DNA from: an uncultured Collinsella sp.
GTDB taxonomy: Bacteria; Actinomycetota; Coriobacteriia; Coriobacteriales; Coriobacteriaceae
DNA: 64,000 bases
Assembly: GCA_902479065.1 (NCBI GenBank)
Contig: CABSNM010000001.1
Span: 148,233 to 212,232, forward strand
Direction: 5' to 3'
This document shows positions 9,701-19,916 of the stretch, one piece after another. The notes below the pieces were generated by a model. The model searched no databases. It was given only the letters and a program-made list of their open reading frames with translations, and was not told the origin of the DNA. Each line of letters starts with the position of its first letter. Positions within the stretch are counted from its first letter, which is position 1. The position numbers were made by a program, and so were the translations under genes.

Positions 9701-10531
9701 CTAGAGCTCCTCTCCGGCGGCCGTGAGCTCTGCCATGGCCTGCTCAAACTGTTCATCGTTGGGGGCCTTACCGTGCCAACCCACCTGGTTCTCCATAAAG
9801 GAAACGCCCTTGCCCTTCATGGTCTCGGCGATAATGGCGGTCGGCTGGCCCTTGGTAGCGCGAGCCTCGGCAAAGGCGGCGCGGATCTGGTCGAAGTCGT
9901 TGCCGTCGGCGAGCTCCACCACGTGGAACTTAAAGGCGCGGAACTTGTCGGCGAGCGGCATGGGGTCGTTGACCTCCTCGACGGGGCCGTCGATCTGCAG
10001 GCCGTTGTGGTCGACGATCACGCAGAGGTTATCGAGCTGCTGGTTGCCGGCAAACATGGCGGCCTCCCAGACCTGGCCCTCCTCGCTCTCGCCATCGCCC
10101 AGCAGGGCGTACGTGCGGTAAGTATCACCCCAGTGCTTGGCGGCAACCGCCATGCCCACGGCGGCGGAGATGCCCTGGCCCAGCGAGCCGGTGGACATAT
10201 CGACGCCCGGGGTGTCGTTCATGTTGGGATGGCCCTGCAGGTGGCTGCCGATATGACGCAGCGTCTCGAGGTCCTCCTTGGGGAAGAACCCGCGCTCGGC
10301 GAGCACGGCGTACAGACCCGGAGCACAGTGGCCCTTGGAGAGCACAAAGCGATCGCGGTCGGCCTTGCGGGGATCGGCCGGGTCGACGTTCATTTCCTCA
10401 AAGTACAGATAGGTCATGATGTCGGCAGCGCCGAGCGAACCGCCCGGATGGCCGGACTTGGCAGCGTGCACTCCGGTGACGATGCCCTTCCTTACCTCGT
10501 TGGCAACCTTTTTGAGCTCTTCGTCGCTCAT
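9701..10531 (-). CDS. Transketolase, N-terminal subunit
   Basis: A 276-residue TPP-binding half. The thiamine diphosphate/Mg motif is ALLGDGESEEGQVWEAA through IVDHNGLQ (about 142-178), and SKGHCAPGLYA and SGHPGGSLG are typical transketolase substrate-channel segments. It is the first gene of a two-gene operon with the C-terminal subunit. ATG 10531 has GAAAGGAAGG upstream. The 208 bp before it contain no gene and presumably the promoter. High confidence. Confidence 0.93.
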   Translation of the reverse strand: MSDEELKKVANEVRKGIVTGVHAAKSGHPGGSLGAADIMTYLYFEEMNVDPADPRKADRDRFVLSKGHCAPGLYAVLAERGFFPKEDLETLRHIGSHLQGHPNMNDTPGVDMSTGSLGQGISAAVGMAVAAKHWGDTYRTYALLGDGESEEGQVWEAAMFAGNQQLDNLCVIVDHNGLQIDGPVEEVNDPMPLADKFRAFKFHVVELADGNDFDQIRAAFAEARATKGQPTAIIAETMKGKGVSFMENQVGWHGKAPNDEQFEQAMAELTAAGEEL

Positions 10532-10739
10532 TGTGCCTTCCTTTCATCCTCATTAGACAAAATGCGCACGGCACGGAAAGGTAGTCCCAACACAGCCGCA
10601 ATGCACGTACGTCATTCATTATGCTGGAAACTGATGGCTTTACCAGAGTTTTTATCATTATTTGAACAATTTAGCAGGCAGAACCGCTGATGAAACGGTT
10701 TATCAATGTGAACGTCTTTTGGATGGAACGCGGTCGACC

Positions 10740-11630
10740 CTACGCGCTAATGTCCTTGAATCCCTCGCCGAAGGCTTCCGTAACGTCAGCGACCGTCACG
10801 ATGGCATGAGGATCGCGCTCGCGCACGATCGTCTTGAGGGTATTGAGCTCTCGACGGCTCACGATGACCATAACCACTGGCTTCTCGGCACCCGAATACA
10901 TGCCAGTCGCCTTAAACTTGGTACAACCACGACCCAGGCCATACATGATATCGGCAGCGATATCAGGAAACTTGTCCGAGATGATGAGTACCATACGGCG
11001 TTTGTTGCCACCATCGACCACGGCATCGATCACGTAGCCGCTAATGACCATCGAAAGGCCTGCATACAGTGCGTTTTCGATTGAAAAGACCGGAGCCGAT
11101 AGCGCGCATACGGCAACATCGATCGCCATGACGGTCGAGCCCACCGGCAGCGAGGTGTTACGCGAGATGATTTGGCCAATCGTGTCCGAGCCGCCGGTGT
11201 TGGCGCCGGCGCGCAACACCATGCCGTAACCGATGCCCGTAATAATGCCGCCCCACATGGCAGGGAGCATCAGGTCCGCATCCGCCAGAGGTGCTACAAA
11301 CGGGGCGAACAGATCGGTAAAGAAGCCCAGCAGCACAAAGCCCGTCGCGGTCTGCACCACGTAGAACATGCCGCCCTCGCGCATAACGACCAACAACAGC
11401 AAGGCGTTCATCACGATCGTCTGAATACCAACGGGAAGCGATAGGCCGCGCGCCGCGCCGACCGCCTGGATAATGGTGGCAAGGCCCGTAACGCCACCGG
11501 CGGCAAGACCGTTGGGAATCAAAAACAAGTCGGTCGCGATGGCGGCCAAGGCACACCCCAACATGATCTGGGGCAGGTCGTGAAAGAAGTTCATCGAAAG
11601 AATGCGCTTGATGTCCAGACGATATGCCAT
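10740..11630 (-). CDS. YitT-family membrane protein (DUF161/DUF2179)
   Basis: A 296-residue protein with about five to six hydrophobic segments (25-200) followed by a cytoplasmic C-terminal domain of the DUF2179 type (about 215-290, SGAEKPVVMVIVSRREL). Conserved YitT signatures include NGLAAGGVTGLA, GANTGGSDTIGQI and AGLSMVISGYVIDAV. The function is unknown; relatives are proposed transporters. ATG 11630 has GAGGGAGG before it; the frame continues to 11654 without a ribosome site. A terminator for prfB ends just upstream, so this gene is probably read from its own promoter or by read-through. Confidence 0.88.
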   Translation of the reverse strand: MAYRLDIKRILSMNFFHDLPQIMLGCALAAIATDLFLIPNGLAAGGVTGLATIIQAVGAARGLSLPVGIQTIVMNALLLLVVMREGGMFYVVQTATGFVLLGFFTDLFAPFVAPLADADLMLPAMWGGIITGIGYGMVLRAGANTGGSDTIGQIISRNTSLPVGSTVMAIDVAVCALSAPVFSIENALYAGLSMVISGYVIDAVVDGGNKRRMVLIISDKFPDIAADIMYGLGRGCTKFKATGMYSGAEKPVVMVIVSRRELNTLKTIVRERDPHAIVTVADVTEAFGEGFKDISA

Positions 11631-11642
11631 GCTGCCTCCCTC

Positions 11643-11671
11643 AAAAAAGCGCACCCCATCGGATGCGCTTT
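11643..11671 (-). terminator. Rho-independent terminator after prfB
   Basis: Stem AAAGCGCATCC/GGGTGCGCTTT with a 4-nt loop and a T-run on the minus strand. It lies between prfB and the ribosome site of the YitT gene. Confidence 0.75.
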
Positions 11672-11795
11672 GAACTTCTTCTTGTATTCGATTCTACCGA
11701 TTCGCCGGACAAAAACCACCCCTGCGCAGGGTTTATTCTGGATACAAACCCGTCCAACCGTTGGGCTTGGCATCGGCTTGAAGCCGCCCGATGTT

Positions 11796-12943
11796 TTAGA
11801 CCTCCGAGCCTTCTGCATCGGCGTTGCCGGTAGCCCAGCGATGGTAGCCAATAACAAACGGGTCCAGGTCGCCATCGTCAAGAACTGCCTCGACGTTGCT
11901 GGTCTCAACGCCCGTGCGTAGGTCCTTAACCATCTGATACGGGTAGAGCACGTAGCTGCGAATCTGGTTGCCAAAACCAATCGTGGTCTTGGGCCCGCGG
12001 ATCTCATCGAGCGCCTCGGCGCGCTTCTCGAGCTCAATCTCGTACAGGCGAGCCTTGAGGATCTGCATGCACGCGGCCTTGTTTTGAATCTGGCTGCGCT
12101 CGTTTTGGCAGGTGACCACAATGCCGCTGGGGAAATGCGTCACGCGCACGGCGGAGTCGGTGGTGTTAACGCCCTGACCGCCCGGGCCACTCGCGTGGTA
12201 CACGTCCACGCGGATGTCATCGGGACTGATTTCGATGTCGATATCATCGGGTAGCACGGGGATGACCTCGACGCCGGCAAACGTGGTCTGGCGGCGCTTC
12301 TTGTCGTCGGTGGGGCTAATGCGAACCAAGCGGTGGACGCCGGCCTCGGCGCGCAGCATGCCAAATGCGTCCTTGCCCTCGACGGTAAAGGTCGCACGGT
12401 CGATGCCGATAACCTCGGCCGCGGGACAGTCGTTGATGGTGACCTTCCAGCCGCGACGCTGGCAGTACTTCATGTACATCTTAAAGAGCATGAAGGTCCA
12501 GTCCTGGGCCTCCAGACCACCCTGTCCGGGCTTGATGGTCACAATGGCATCGCCGTGATCGAACTCACCGGTAAACCAGCTCGAAAGCTCAAGCTCATCG
12601 ATGGCACGGGCCAGGCGCTCAGCCGTGGCTGTAGCCTCCTCGCGAAGGGCGACGGCGTCGGGGTCATCCCCCATCTCCTCGGCAAGCTCCAGCGCGGCGC
12701 GGGCATCGGAAAGCTCGCCGCGCGCGGTGTCCACGGCAGCGATATCTTCCTTGGTACGCGCGATCTCCTCCATGGTGGCACGGGCGGCGTCGGCGTCATC
12801 CCAAAAGCCAGGGGCAACACTTTTGGCCTCGAGCTCGGTCACGCGCGTGCGCTTTTCGTCCAAATGGAGATACGACTCGACCTCGCCGAGCCGGTCCGCG
12901 AACGCGTCCAGCTCGGCGGGCGTCACCTCTAAAGCCTCAGCCA

Positions 12944-12944
<1 letters not shown>
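11796..12944 (-). CDS. prfB: Peptide chain release factor 2, with an SPT anticodon tripeptide
   Basis: A 382-residue class I release factor. Domain 3 has the catalytic GGQ motif (SGPGGQGVNTTDSAVR), and the N-terminal coiled coil (1-110) and C-terminal VKDLRTGVETSN are typical of RF2. The tripeptide that reads the stop codon is SPF in ordinary RF2, including the mycobacterial form; here the sequence is RISPTDDKKRR, so it is SPT. The gene is a single continuous frame with no programmed +1 frameshift near codon 26. It overlaps the secA stop by one base (TAATG), giving coupled translation. Confidence 0.93.
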
Positions 12945-15751
<2,807 letters not shown>

Positions 15752-15880
15752 GTGGTTTTCCTTTTTGGCCATCGCCCACGTCGTGCAGTTGCGGGCGAGT
15801 TAAACACAGATGATTGTACTTTAGCCAAACAAGGCGCGGCCTATACGGTCGACCTCGACCGCCACGTAATAACTACGACC

Positions 15881-15918
15881 AACCTGCCACAATGGGACAG
15901 GTTAATTTTGGCAGGTTT
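15881..15918. repeat. AACCTGCCA-type inverted repeat, copy 2
   Basis: Arms AACCTGCCA and TGGCAGGTT with inner GGGACAGGTT, closely matching the copy at 3677-3715 over its whole length. Confidence 0.75.
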
Positions 15919-15954
15919 TATCTGGGCAAACGCCGCCTCTCTGCCATGTGGTGC

Positions 15955-15981
15955 CATGGGGGCAGGTTGGTTTGCACCAAT
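15955..15981. repeat. GGGGGCAGGTT/TTTGCACCAAT short repeat, copy 1
   Basis: ATGGGGGCAGGTT, two variable bases, then TTTGCACCAAT. The same string recurs at 30330-30355. Confidence 0.65.
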
Positions 15982-16021
15982 AAAAAGAAAAGGACCGCGC
16001 ACCCAAACGGATGCACGGCCC
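15979..16021 (-). terminator. Rho-independent terminator after rpmE
   Basis: A 10-bp stem with two G-U pairs (GGGCCGTGCA with TGCGCGGTCC) followed on the minus strand by TTTTCTTTTTATT. It lies about 40 bp past the rpmE stop. Confidence 0.85.
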
Positions 16022-16058
16022 TTATGCCATGAATGCGAGCGATTCCGCGGCGAGCTAT

Positions 16059-16484
16059 TTACTCAGCAGCCTCGGTGGTCTCAGCCTCGGCAGCGGCCTC
16101 CTCGACGGGAGCCTCTGCGGGAGCCTCGGCGGCCTGCTTGGCAGCCTCCTCGGCGAACTTAGCGGCACGCTTAGCCTTCTCGGCAGCCTTAGCCTCAGCG
16201 GCGGCCTTGCGAGCGGCCTCGCCCTCAGCAGCCTTGGCGGCCTTGGCAGCCTTGGCCTCCTCGGCCTTCTTGAGCTGGGCGGCAGCGGCGCCACCGAACT
16301 TGTCGGCGAAGCGCTGGACGCGTCCACCGGTGTCGACGAACTTCTGCTGGCCGGTGTAGAACGGGTGGCACTCGTTGCAAAGCTCAACCTTCATCTCGGA
16401 CACGGTAGCGTGCGTCTTGAAGGTGTTGCCGCAGGAGCACGTCACCGTGCACTCGACATACTGGGGATGGATACCCTGCTTCAT
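16059..16484 (-). CDS. rpmE: Ribosomal protein L31 with a long Ala/Glu/Lys tail
   Basis: A 141-residue bL31. Residues 1-70 are a normal zinc-type L31 (MKQGIHPQYVECTVTC, CSC at 17-19, CNEC at 36-39, HPFYTGQQKFVDTGGRV). The remaining 70 residues are an added low-complexity helix-prone tail of Ala, Lys and Glu ending in TTEAAE; standard L31 is 66-75 residues. ATG 16484 has AAGGAG upstream. The gene is monocistronic, with its own promoter at 16569-16597 and a strong terminator. Zinc-dependent exchange with a C-minus paralogue cannot be judged from this window. Confidence 0.93.
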   Translation of the reverse strand: MKQGIHPQYVECTVTCSCGNTFKTHATVSEMKVELCNECHPFYTGQQKFVDTGGRVQRFADKFGGAAAAQLKKAEEAKAAKAAKAAEGEAARKAAAEAKAAEKAKRAAKFAEEAAKQAAEAPAEAPVEEAAAEAETTEAAE

Positions 16485-16507
16485 GGTAGGACTCCTTATT
16501 GGTCAGG

Positions 16508-16555
16508 CGCTGGTTACCGATCAGCGCATAAGGCGTCTTGGTTTCCGACCAAGAC
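16508..16555 (-). promoter_or_regulatory. Two hairpins in the rpmE leader
   Basis: GTCTTGGT/ACCAAGAC (16535-16555, 8-bp stem, 5-nt loop) and GCGCTG/CAGCGC (16508-16528) fall between the rpmE promoter and its ribosome site. They could mediate autoregulation by L31; that is inference. Confidence 0.4.
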
Positions 16556-16568
16556 AACAAACTTGGCT

Positions 16569-16597
16569 ATAGTACCACGGCGCCGCGTGTCCCACAA
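16569..16597 (-). promoter_or_regulatory. Promoter of rpmE
   Basis: On the minus strand: -35 TTGTGG (16592-16597), 17-bp spacer, -10 TACTAT (16569-16574). It would give a leader of about 75 nt. Confidence 0.6.
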
Positions 16598-16677
16598 AAG
16601 GTTCACGGTCTTTTCGGAACGACACGAATCTGACCCATCGAAACACATCTCCACCGTTCCTTCAACTGGGAAAATGC

Positions 16678-16710
16678 CGTCCCCGGGGCCTGAGAAGGGC
16701 CCCGGGGACG
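16678..16710. repeat. GC-only 13-bp hairpin
   Basis: GTCCCCGGGGCC pairs perfectly with GGCCCCGGGGAC around a 7-nt loop. No T-tract follows. Its right arm touches the left 68-bp repeat; the right-hand repeat lacks such a hairpin. Confidence 0.7.
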
Positions 16711-16776
16711 TTCGACTGACTGCGGGAACGGCCTTTCCGCTCAATGTGTTCGGCTGAGATCGGAAATCAACCAAAC
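16709..16776 (+). repeat. 68-bp direct repeat, left copy
   Basis: It matches 24339-24406 in the same orientation with three mismatches in 68 positions, including CTGACTGCGGGAACGGCCT and TGTTCGGCTGAGATCGG. It lies just outside the terminator of the peptide/ABC operon, so the two copies bound the accessory block. It may be an attachment site or a dispersed intergenic repeat. Confidence 0.85.
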
Positions 16777-16801
16777 TGAACTAGGTTCAGTTGACATGGT
16801 T

Positions 16802-16836
16802 AAAAACGAGGGGCGACGCTTTTGCGTCACCCCTCG
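16802..16836 (-). terminator. Rho-independent terminator of the peptide/ABC operon
   Basis: A 14-bp stem with one mismatch (ACGAGGGGTGACGC with GCGTCGCCCCTCGT), AAAA loop and a TTTTT tail on the minus strand, 17 bp past the stop at 16853. It shows that the operon ends with the small peptide gene. Confidence 0.88.
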
Positions 16837-16852
16837 TCCCGGCCGGGTTGCT

Positions 16853-17197
16853 TTAGTTGTACACACGGTAGTTACACTTGAACTGGGTTATGTGTCCATA
16901 GTTGGGGCCGTACCAACCCGATGTATAGCTGATTACTTTTGCGCCTAGATATTCGTATCTCTTGTTGTAGCGAAGCTCACGGTAGGTCGTGTCGTACTCT
17001 GCTACGTAAAACGCGTCTCCAGAGAAGGCTTTGTACCGGTCCTTAACCGTCGAAGCCATGTACGCGGGTTCGACATCGCCTTTCTCCCCGTTGAGCGCAT
17101 AGACGGGTGCCGCGATTCCGCATAAAGCCGTTGCCACGAGGATGGCGTAGACAGCCATGCGCGACGCATTGGACTTCAGCTGTTCAAATAGTTTCAT
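16853..17197 (-). CDS. Small secreted protein at the operon end (candidate bacteriocin or immunity peptide)
   Basis: A 114-residue protein with a Sec signal peptide: basic start (MKLFEQLKSNASR), hydrophobic core (AVYAILVATALCGIAA) and a PVYA cleavage site near 34. The mature part of about 80 residues is Tyr-rich with one Cys and ends CNYRVYN; I do not recognise it. ATG 17197 has GAGGTGA 6 nt upstream and lies 1 nt beyond the stop of the permease-ATPase gene, so the two are coupled; a GTG at 17206 overlaps that site. Export by Sec and a place among ABC genes suggest a bacteriocin-like or transporter-accessory protein. That role is inference. Confidence 0.75.
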   Translation of the reverse strand: MKLFEQLKSNASRMAVYAILVATALCGIAAPVYALNGEKGDVEPAYMASTVKDRYKAFSGDAFYVAEYDTTYRELRYNKRYEYLGAKVISYTSGWYGPNYGHITQFKCNYRVYN

Positions 17198-17198
17198 G

Positions 17199-19013
17199 TC
17201 ATTCACCTCGCTCGTATGTATCGAGGTATTCCTGCTTGAGCGTCTGCGAGGACGACTCGATCTTTTCCACGAGCGTGCCGGCCTCGATGAAGTAGAACGA
17301 GTTGGTGAGGTCTGCCAGGTCGTCGAGCAGGTGGCTTGAAATGAGCACGCTGCGTCCCCGCGCCACCTCGCTGCGCATCGCGTCGCAGGAGGTTTTCCGC
17401 TTTCCCGGATCGAGGCCGTTCAGCGGTTCATCGAGGATGAGGTACGGGCAACCGGTCGCTATCGCCATGGCAAGCTTTACCTGCTGCTTCATTCCTGTCG
17501 AGAGTTTACGGGTCGGCTTGTCGAGATATGGGGAGATTCCGAGGGAGTCGCAGAGCGAGTCGATGTCGGCGGCCGATTTCCACGCCTCCCTAACGAAAGC
17601 AAGGTGCTCGATGGCCGATAGCGTGGGATAGAGATCCGTGCCGCCCGAAGAGCTCAGGTAGACGAGTTCTGCAAATTCGGCTGATCGACGTTGGCAGATT
17701 CCGTCTGCCGCCAGGCTTCCCGAGCGGATGCGGGTGGGAAATTGGCCCGACAGCGCTTCAAGAAGGGTGGTTTTCCCCGAGCCGTTGGGGGCAACGAGGC
17801 CCGCCGCCGTTCCCGGGCTCAGGAAAAGCGACCCGAGTGAAAGTATCGTCGTGCTTCCGTATCCCACGCTCGCGTCTAGAAGCTCGAGCCCATGGTGCTT
17901 TTTCGCGGGTCCAGGCTGTTTGGGGGAACGTGTCGCAACGGCGCCGACCGTAAAAAGGACCGCGACGTATGCCAGGGCCACGGCAAGCATCGATGCGCTG
18001 CCTGAACCGGAGCCAATGAATTCTGTCGGGAAGCATCCTACGTAACCCGTTGCCTCGATAGGCGAGAATACGGCCAGCGGCAGGAGATTGAGCGCGGCGT
18101 TATGCCCTAGTGCCGAATCGGACAGTAACGGGAATACCGGGGCCGCGACAAGCAGCGCGGAGGTAAGGGGGCCCGCGAGGACGCGCCTCGTTGCGGTCGA
18201 TAGGACGGCGGAGCAAACGGATATCAAGGTTCCGCCCGCAAGAAGCGCGAGAAGCAGGGCTGTGAAGACGTTTCCCGCGGTCGTGGTGGTAAGCGCGCCG
18301 TCATGGAAGAAGGCGATCGGGTACCCAATTTGCCCGAAGCCGTTTAGGGCCAAGGCGTAAATGCCCCCGGGTGCGAGGCCGGCGAGGAGCATCGCGGTCC
18401 CCGCGGCGATTATCGAAAACGCGATCTGGATAAGGCGCCGGAATTTGGGCACGGGCGCCTTCGCCGCCAGGGTCGCAGGCCTTGTGGCCCCGAGCAGGAG
18501 TATCGACGAGAGAAGGAAGGGAATGAAGGGAAGGAAAGACGGCACCATGGCAATGGCGTAAGGCAGGAAGGAAAGGAATGGCAGGTCGTTTGCGGAGGCC
18601 GGGATATCCGTGATGCCGGAGCTGCTCAGAGCGCGGCAATACGCGAGGTCTGCGTCATTGGTCTCTTGGTCTCCCACGATGGACCCGGATTGGAAGCCTT
18701 CGTCCATGAGCGCGTAGTAGCTCTCGGCAGAATCGAGAAAGGCGGCGTCGGTTTGAGCGGCGAGGGCGGCGTTCGCGTATCTTGCAAGCTCCGCGTCAGC
18801 TTGCTGCTCTGGCGATAGGTCTATGCCGCTGGCCTGGGGCGCGCGCGCATTGAATGCGTCGACAAAGCTCTGCATGCCCTGTTTCATAAAGAAGGGCCCG
18901 TAGATGGGTGAATTGAACGCAATGGGGACGGAAAAGGCTGCAGCGAGAACGAGCGTACAAATCCATACGGCCCTGTCTCTTAGGATTAGTTTGAGAAGAA
19001 GTCGACAGTACAT
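17199..19013 (-). CDS. ABC transporter, permease fused to ATPase
   Basis: A 604-residue fusion. Residues 1-385 are an ABC-2-like membrane domain: TM1 near 15-33, an extracytoplasmic loop to about 145, then a group of about five TM segments, with the motif LNGFGQIGYPI in the loop after two of them. Residues 390-604 are an ABC ATPase: Walker A APNGSGKTT, signature LSTGMKQQ, Walker B YLILDEPLNGLDP, H-loop SSH. ATG 19013 has TAGGTG 7 nt upstream. The same YP motif occurs twice in the neighbouring permease, so the domains are related by duplication. Probably exports or gives immunity to the small secreted peptides; it would work as a homodimer. Confidence 0.85.
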   Translation of the reverse strand: MYCRLLLKLILRDRAVWICTLVLAAAFSVPIAFNSPIYGPFFMKQGMQSFVDAFNARAPQASGIDLSPEQQADAELARYANAALAAQTDAAFLDSAESYYALMDEGFQSGSIVGDQETNDADLAYCRALSSSGITDIPASANDLPFLSFLPYAIAMVPSFLPFIPFLLSSILLLGATRPATLAAKAPVPKFRRLIQIAFSIIAAGTAMLLAGLAPGGIYALALNGFGQIGYPIAFFHDGALTTTTAGNVFTALLLALLAGGTLISVCSAVLSTATRRVLAGPLTSALLVAAPVFPLLSDSALGHNAALNLLPLAVFSPIEATGYVGCFPTEFIGSGSGSASMLAVALAYVAVLFTVGAVATRSPKQPGPAKKHHGLELLDASVGYGSTTILSLGSLFLSPGTAAGLVAPNGSGKTTLLEALSGQFPTRIRSGSLAADGICQRRSAEFAELVYLSSSGGTDLYPTLSAIEHLAFVREAWKSAADIDSLCDSLGISPYLDKPTRKLSTGMKQQVKLAMAIATGCPYLILDEPLNGLDPGKRKTSCDAMRSEVARGRSVLISSHLLDDLADLTNSFYFIEAGTLVEKIESSSQTLKQEYLDTYERGE

Positions 19014-19032
19014 TTAGAAGCACCTACGTTCC

Positions 19033-19164
19033 TCAAAGCATCGTTAGATTAAAAGTAACAGACCGGATGAAGATACGTGCGACGGGGGCGAGGCGAATGG
19101 CCGAGCGGTATCGATACGCGGGTTCAACGGTATCACATTGGCCACATAGATTTTTAACTTGCAT
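19033..19164 (-). CDS. Possible 43-residue ORF filling the only gap in the operon
   Basis: ATG 19164 follows the ATPase stop by 2 nt, with AAGGGCGGG a few bases before it, and the frame runs 43 codons to a TGA 19 nt ahead of the next gene. The product begins MQVKNLCGQCDTVEPAYRYR and has no signal peptide. DTVEPAY recalls GDVEPAY near the start of the mature peptide encoded at 16853-17197. It may be a small operon member, a decayed peptide gene, or chance. The coupling geometry is the main support. Confidence 0.35.
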   Translation of the reverse strand: MQVKNLCGQCDTVEPAYRYRSAIRLAPVARIFIRSVTFNLTML

Positions 19165-19166
19165 TT

Positions 19167-19916
19167 CTACCCGCCCTTTTCGTAGAGTCGCCGATACGTG
19201 CTTAGCGCACCCTCGGCGCGTCCGGCAGGCTTTGCGAAATGGGATCCAGGAGACTTCGGCGCAGCATCATCTTGCGGAATGCTTCTAATGAGCCTCCCAT
19301 CCTTCAAAAACAGAATCTCATCGCACAGCCTATCGACCGAATCCAAGATGTGGGATGACATGATGATGCACGTACCAGAATCGGCCAGCTTCCTGAGAAT
19401 CTCGGAATGCAAGTCCACCCTGCTGGGGTCGAGCGCGTTCATGGGCTCATCTAATAGAAGGTACCGCGCGCCCGTCGCATACGCAATCGCTAGGGTAAGC
19501 TGCTGCTTCATGCCCTGGCTCAGAGTGCGGATCCTCATCTTCGCGAACTCGCCTATCTGCGTTTGTTCCACTATCTCTTCGATATCGCGAGCATGCGGCC
19601 ACATATCGCAAACCATCTTGAGGTGATCTTCCGCACGCAATCCGGGATACAGCAGCGTCCCCTCACCAGGTGCATAGAAGATCATAGAACGGACCTCTCT
19701 CGCACCCGTACCCTGCACCTCATCCAGAACGATGCTCCCGTCCACGCGAGGACCCGGCAAACCTGCCATCGCACGCAGCAACGTCGTCTTTCCATGCCCG
19801 TTCGGAGCGACGAGACCGTAGACCGTACCCGGGGCAAACTCAGCGTTCACCGAATCTACGAGCACCTTCTTTCCATAAGAGATCGTCAGCGTTTGAAGGT
19901 CAATCATCGAGATCAT
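19167..19916 (-). CDS. ABC transporter ATP-binding protein
   Basis: A 249-residue ATPase with Walker A APNGHGKTT, signature LSQGMKQQ, Walker B YLLLDEPMNALDP and the H-loop SSHILDS; all catalytic elements are intact. It shares GLVAPNG-GKTTLL and the GMKQQ signature with the ATPase half of the fusion protein at 17199-19013. The first ATG (19916) overlaps the upstream permease stop as ATGA; a second ATG at 19907 has AAAGGGG at better spacing and could be the real start. It should energise the tandem permease encoded just upstream. Confidence 0.88.
   Translation of the reverse strand: MISMIDLQTLTISYGKKVLVDSVNAEFAPGTVYGLVAPNGHGKTTLLRAMAGLPGPRVDGSIVLDEVQGTGAREVRSMIFYAPGEGTLLYPGLRAEDHLKMVCDMWPHARDIEEIVEQTQIGEFAKMRIRTLSQGMKQQLTLAIAYATGARYLLLDEPMNALDPSRVDLHSEILRKLADSGTCIIMSSHILDSVDRLCDEILFLKDGRLIRSIPQDDAAPKSPGSHFAKPAGRAEGALSTYRRLYEKGG

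Larger units (their letters stand above)
15752..16058. other. 307-bp intergenic region with two repeat types and the rpmE terminator
   Basis: No gene is seen. It holds an AACCTGCCA inverted repeat (15881-15918), a GGGGGCAGGTT repeat (15955-15981) and the rpmE terminator (15979-16021). The secA promoter must lie in the first 130 bp. Confidence 0.6.
16485..16852. other. 368-bp intergenic region at the left end of the accessory block
   Basis: It contains the rpmE leader hairpins and promoter, a GC-only hairpin (16678-16710), the left 68-bp repeat (16709-16776) and the terminator of the peptide/ABC operon (16802-16836). Nothing coding is seen. Confidence 0.7.

Noticed and set aside
8758..10531. 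A frameshifted single transketolase gene
   Set aside because: Both halves have their own Shine-Dalgarno and start/stop, and two-subunit transketolases are normal in many anaerobes.
16514..16774. Similar short minus-strand frames reading VDFRSQPNTLSG in both 68-bp repeats
   Set aside because: The similarity comes from the direct repeat itself; no ribosome site, and the frames run into unrelated sequence.
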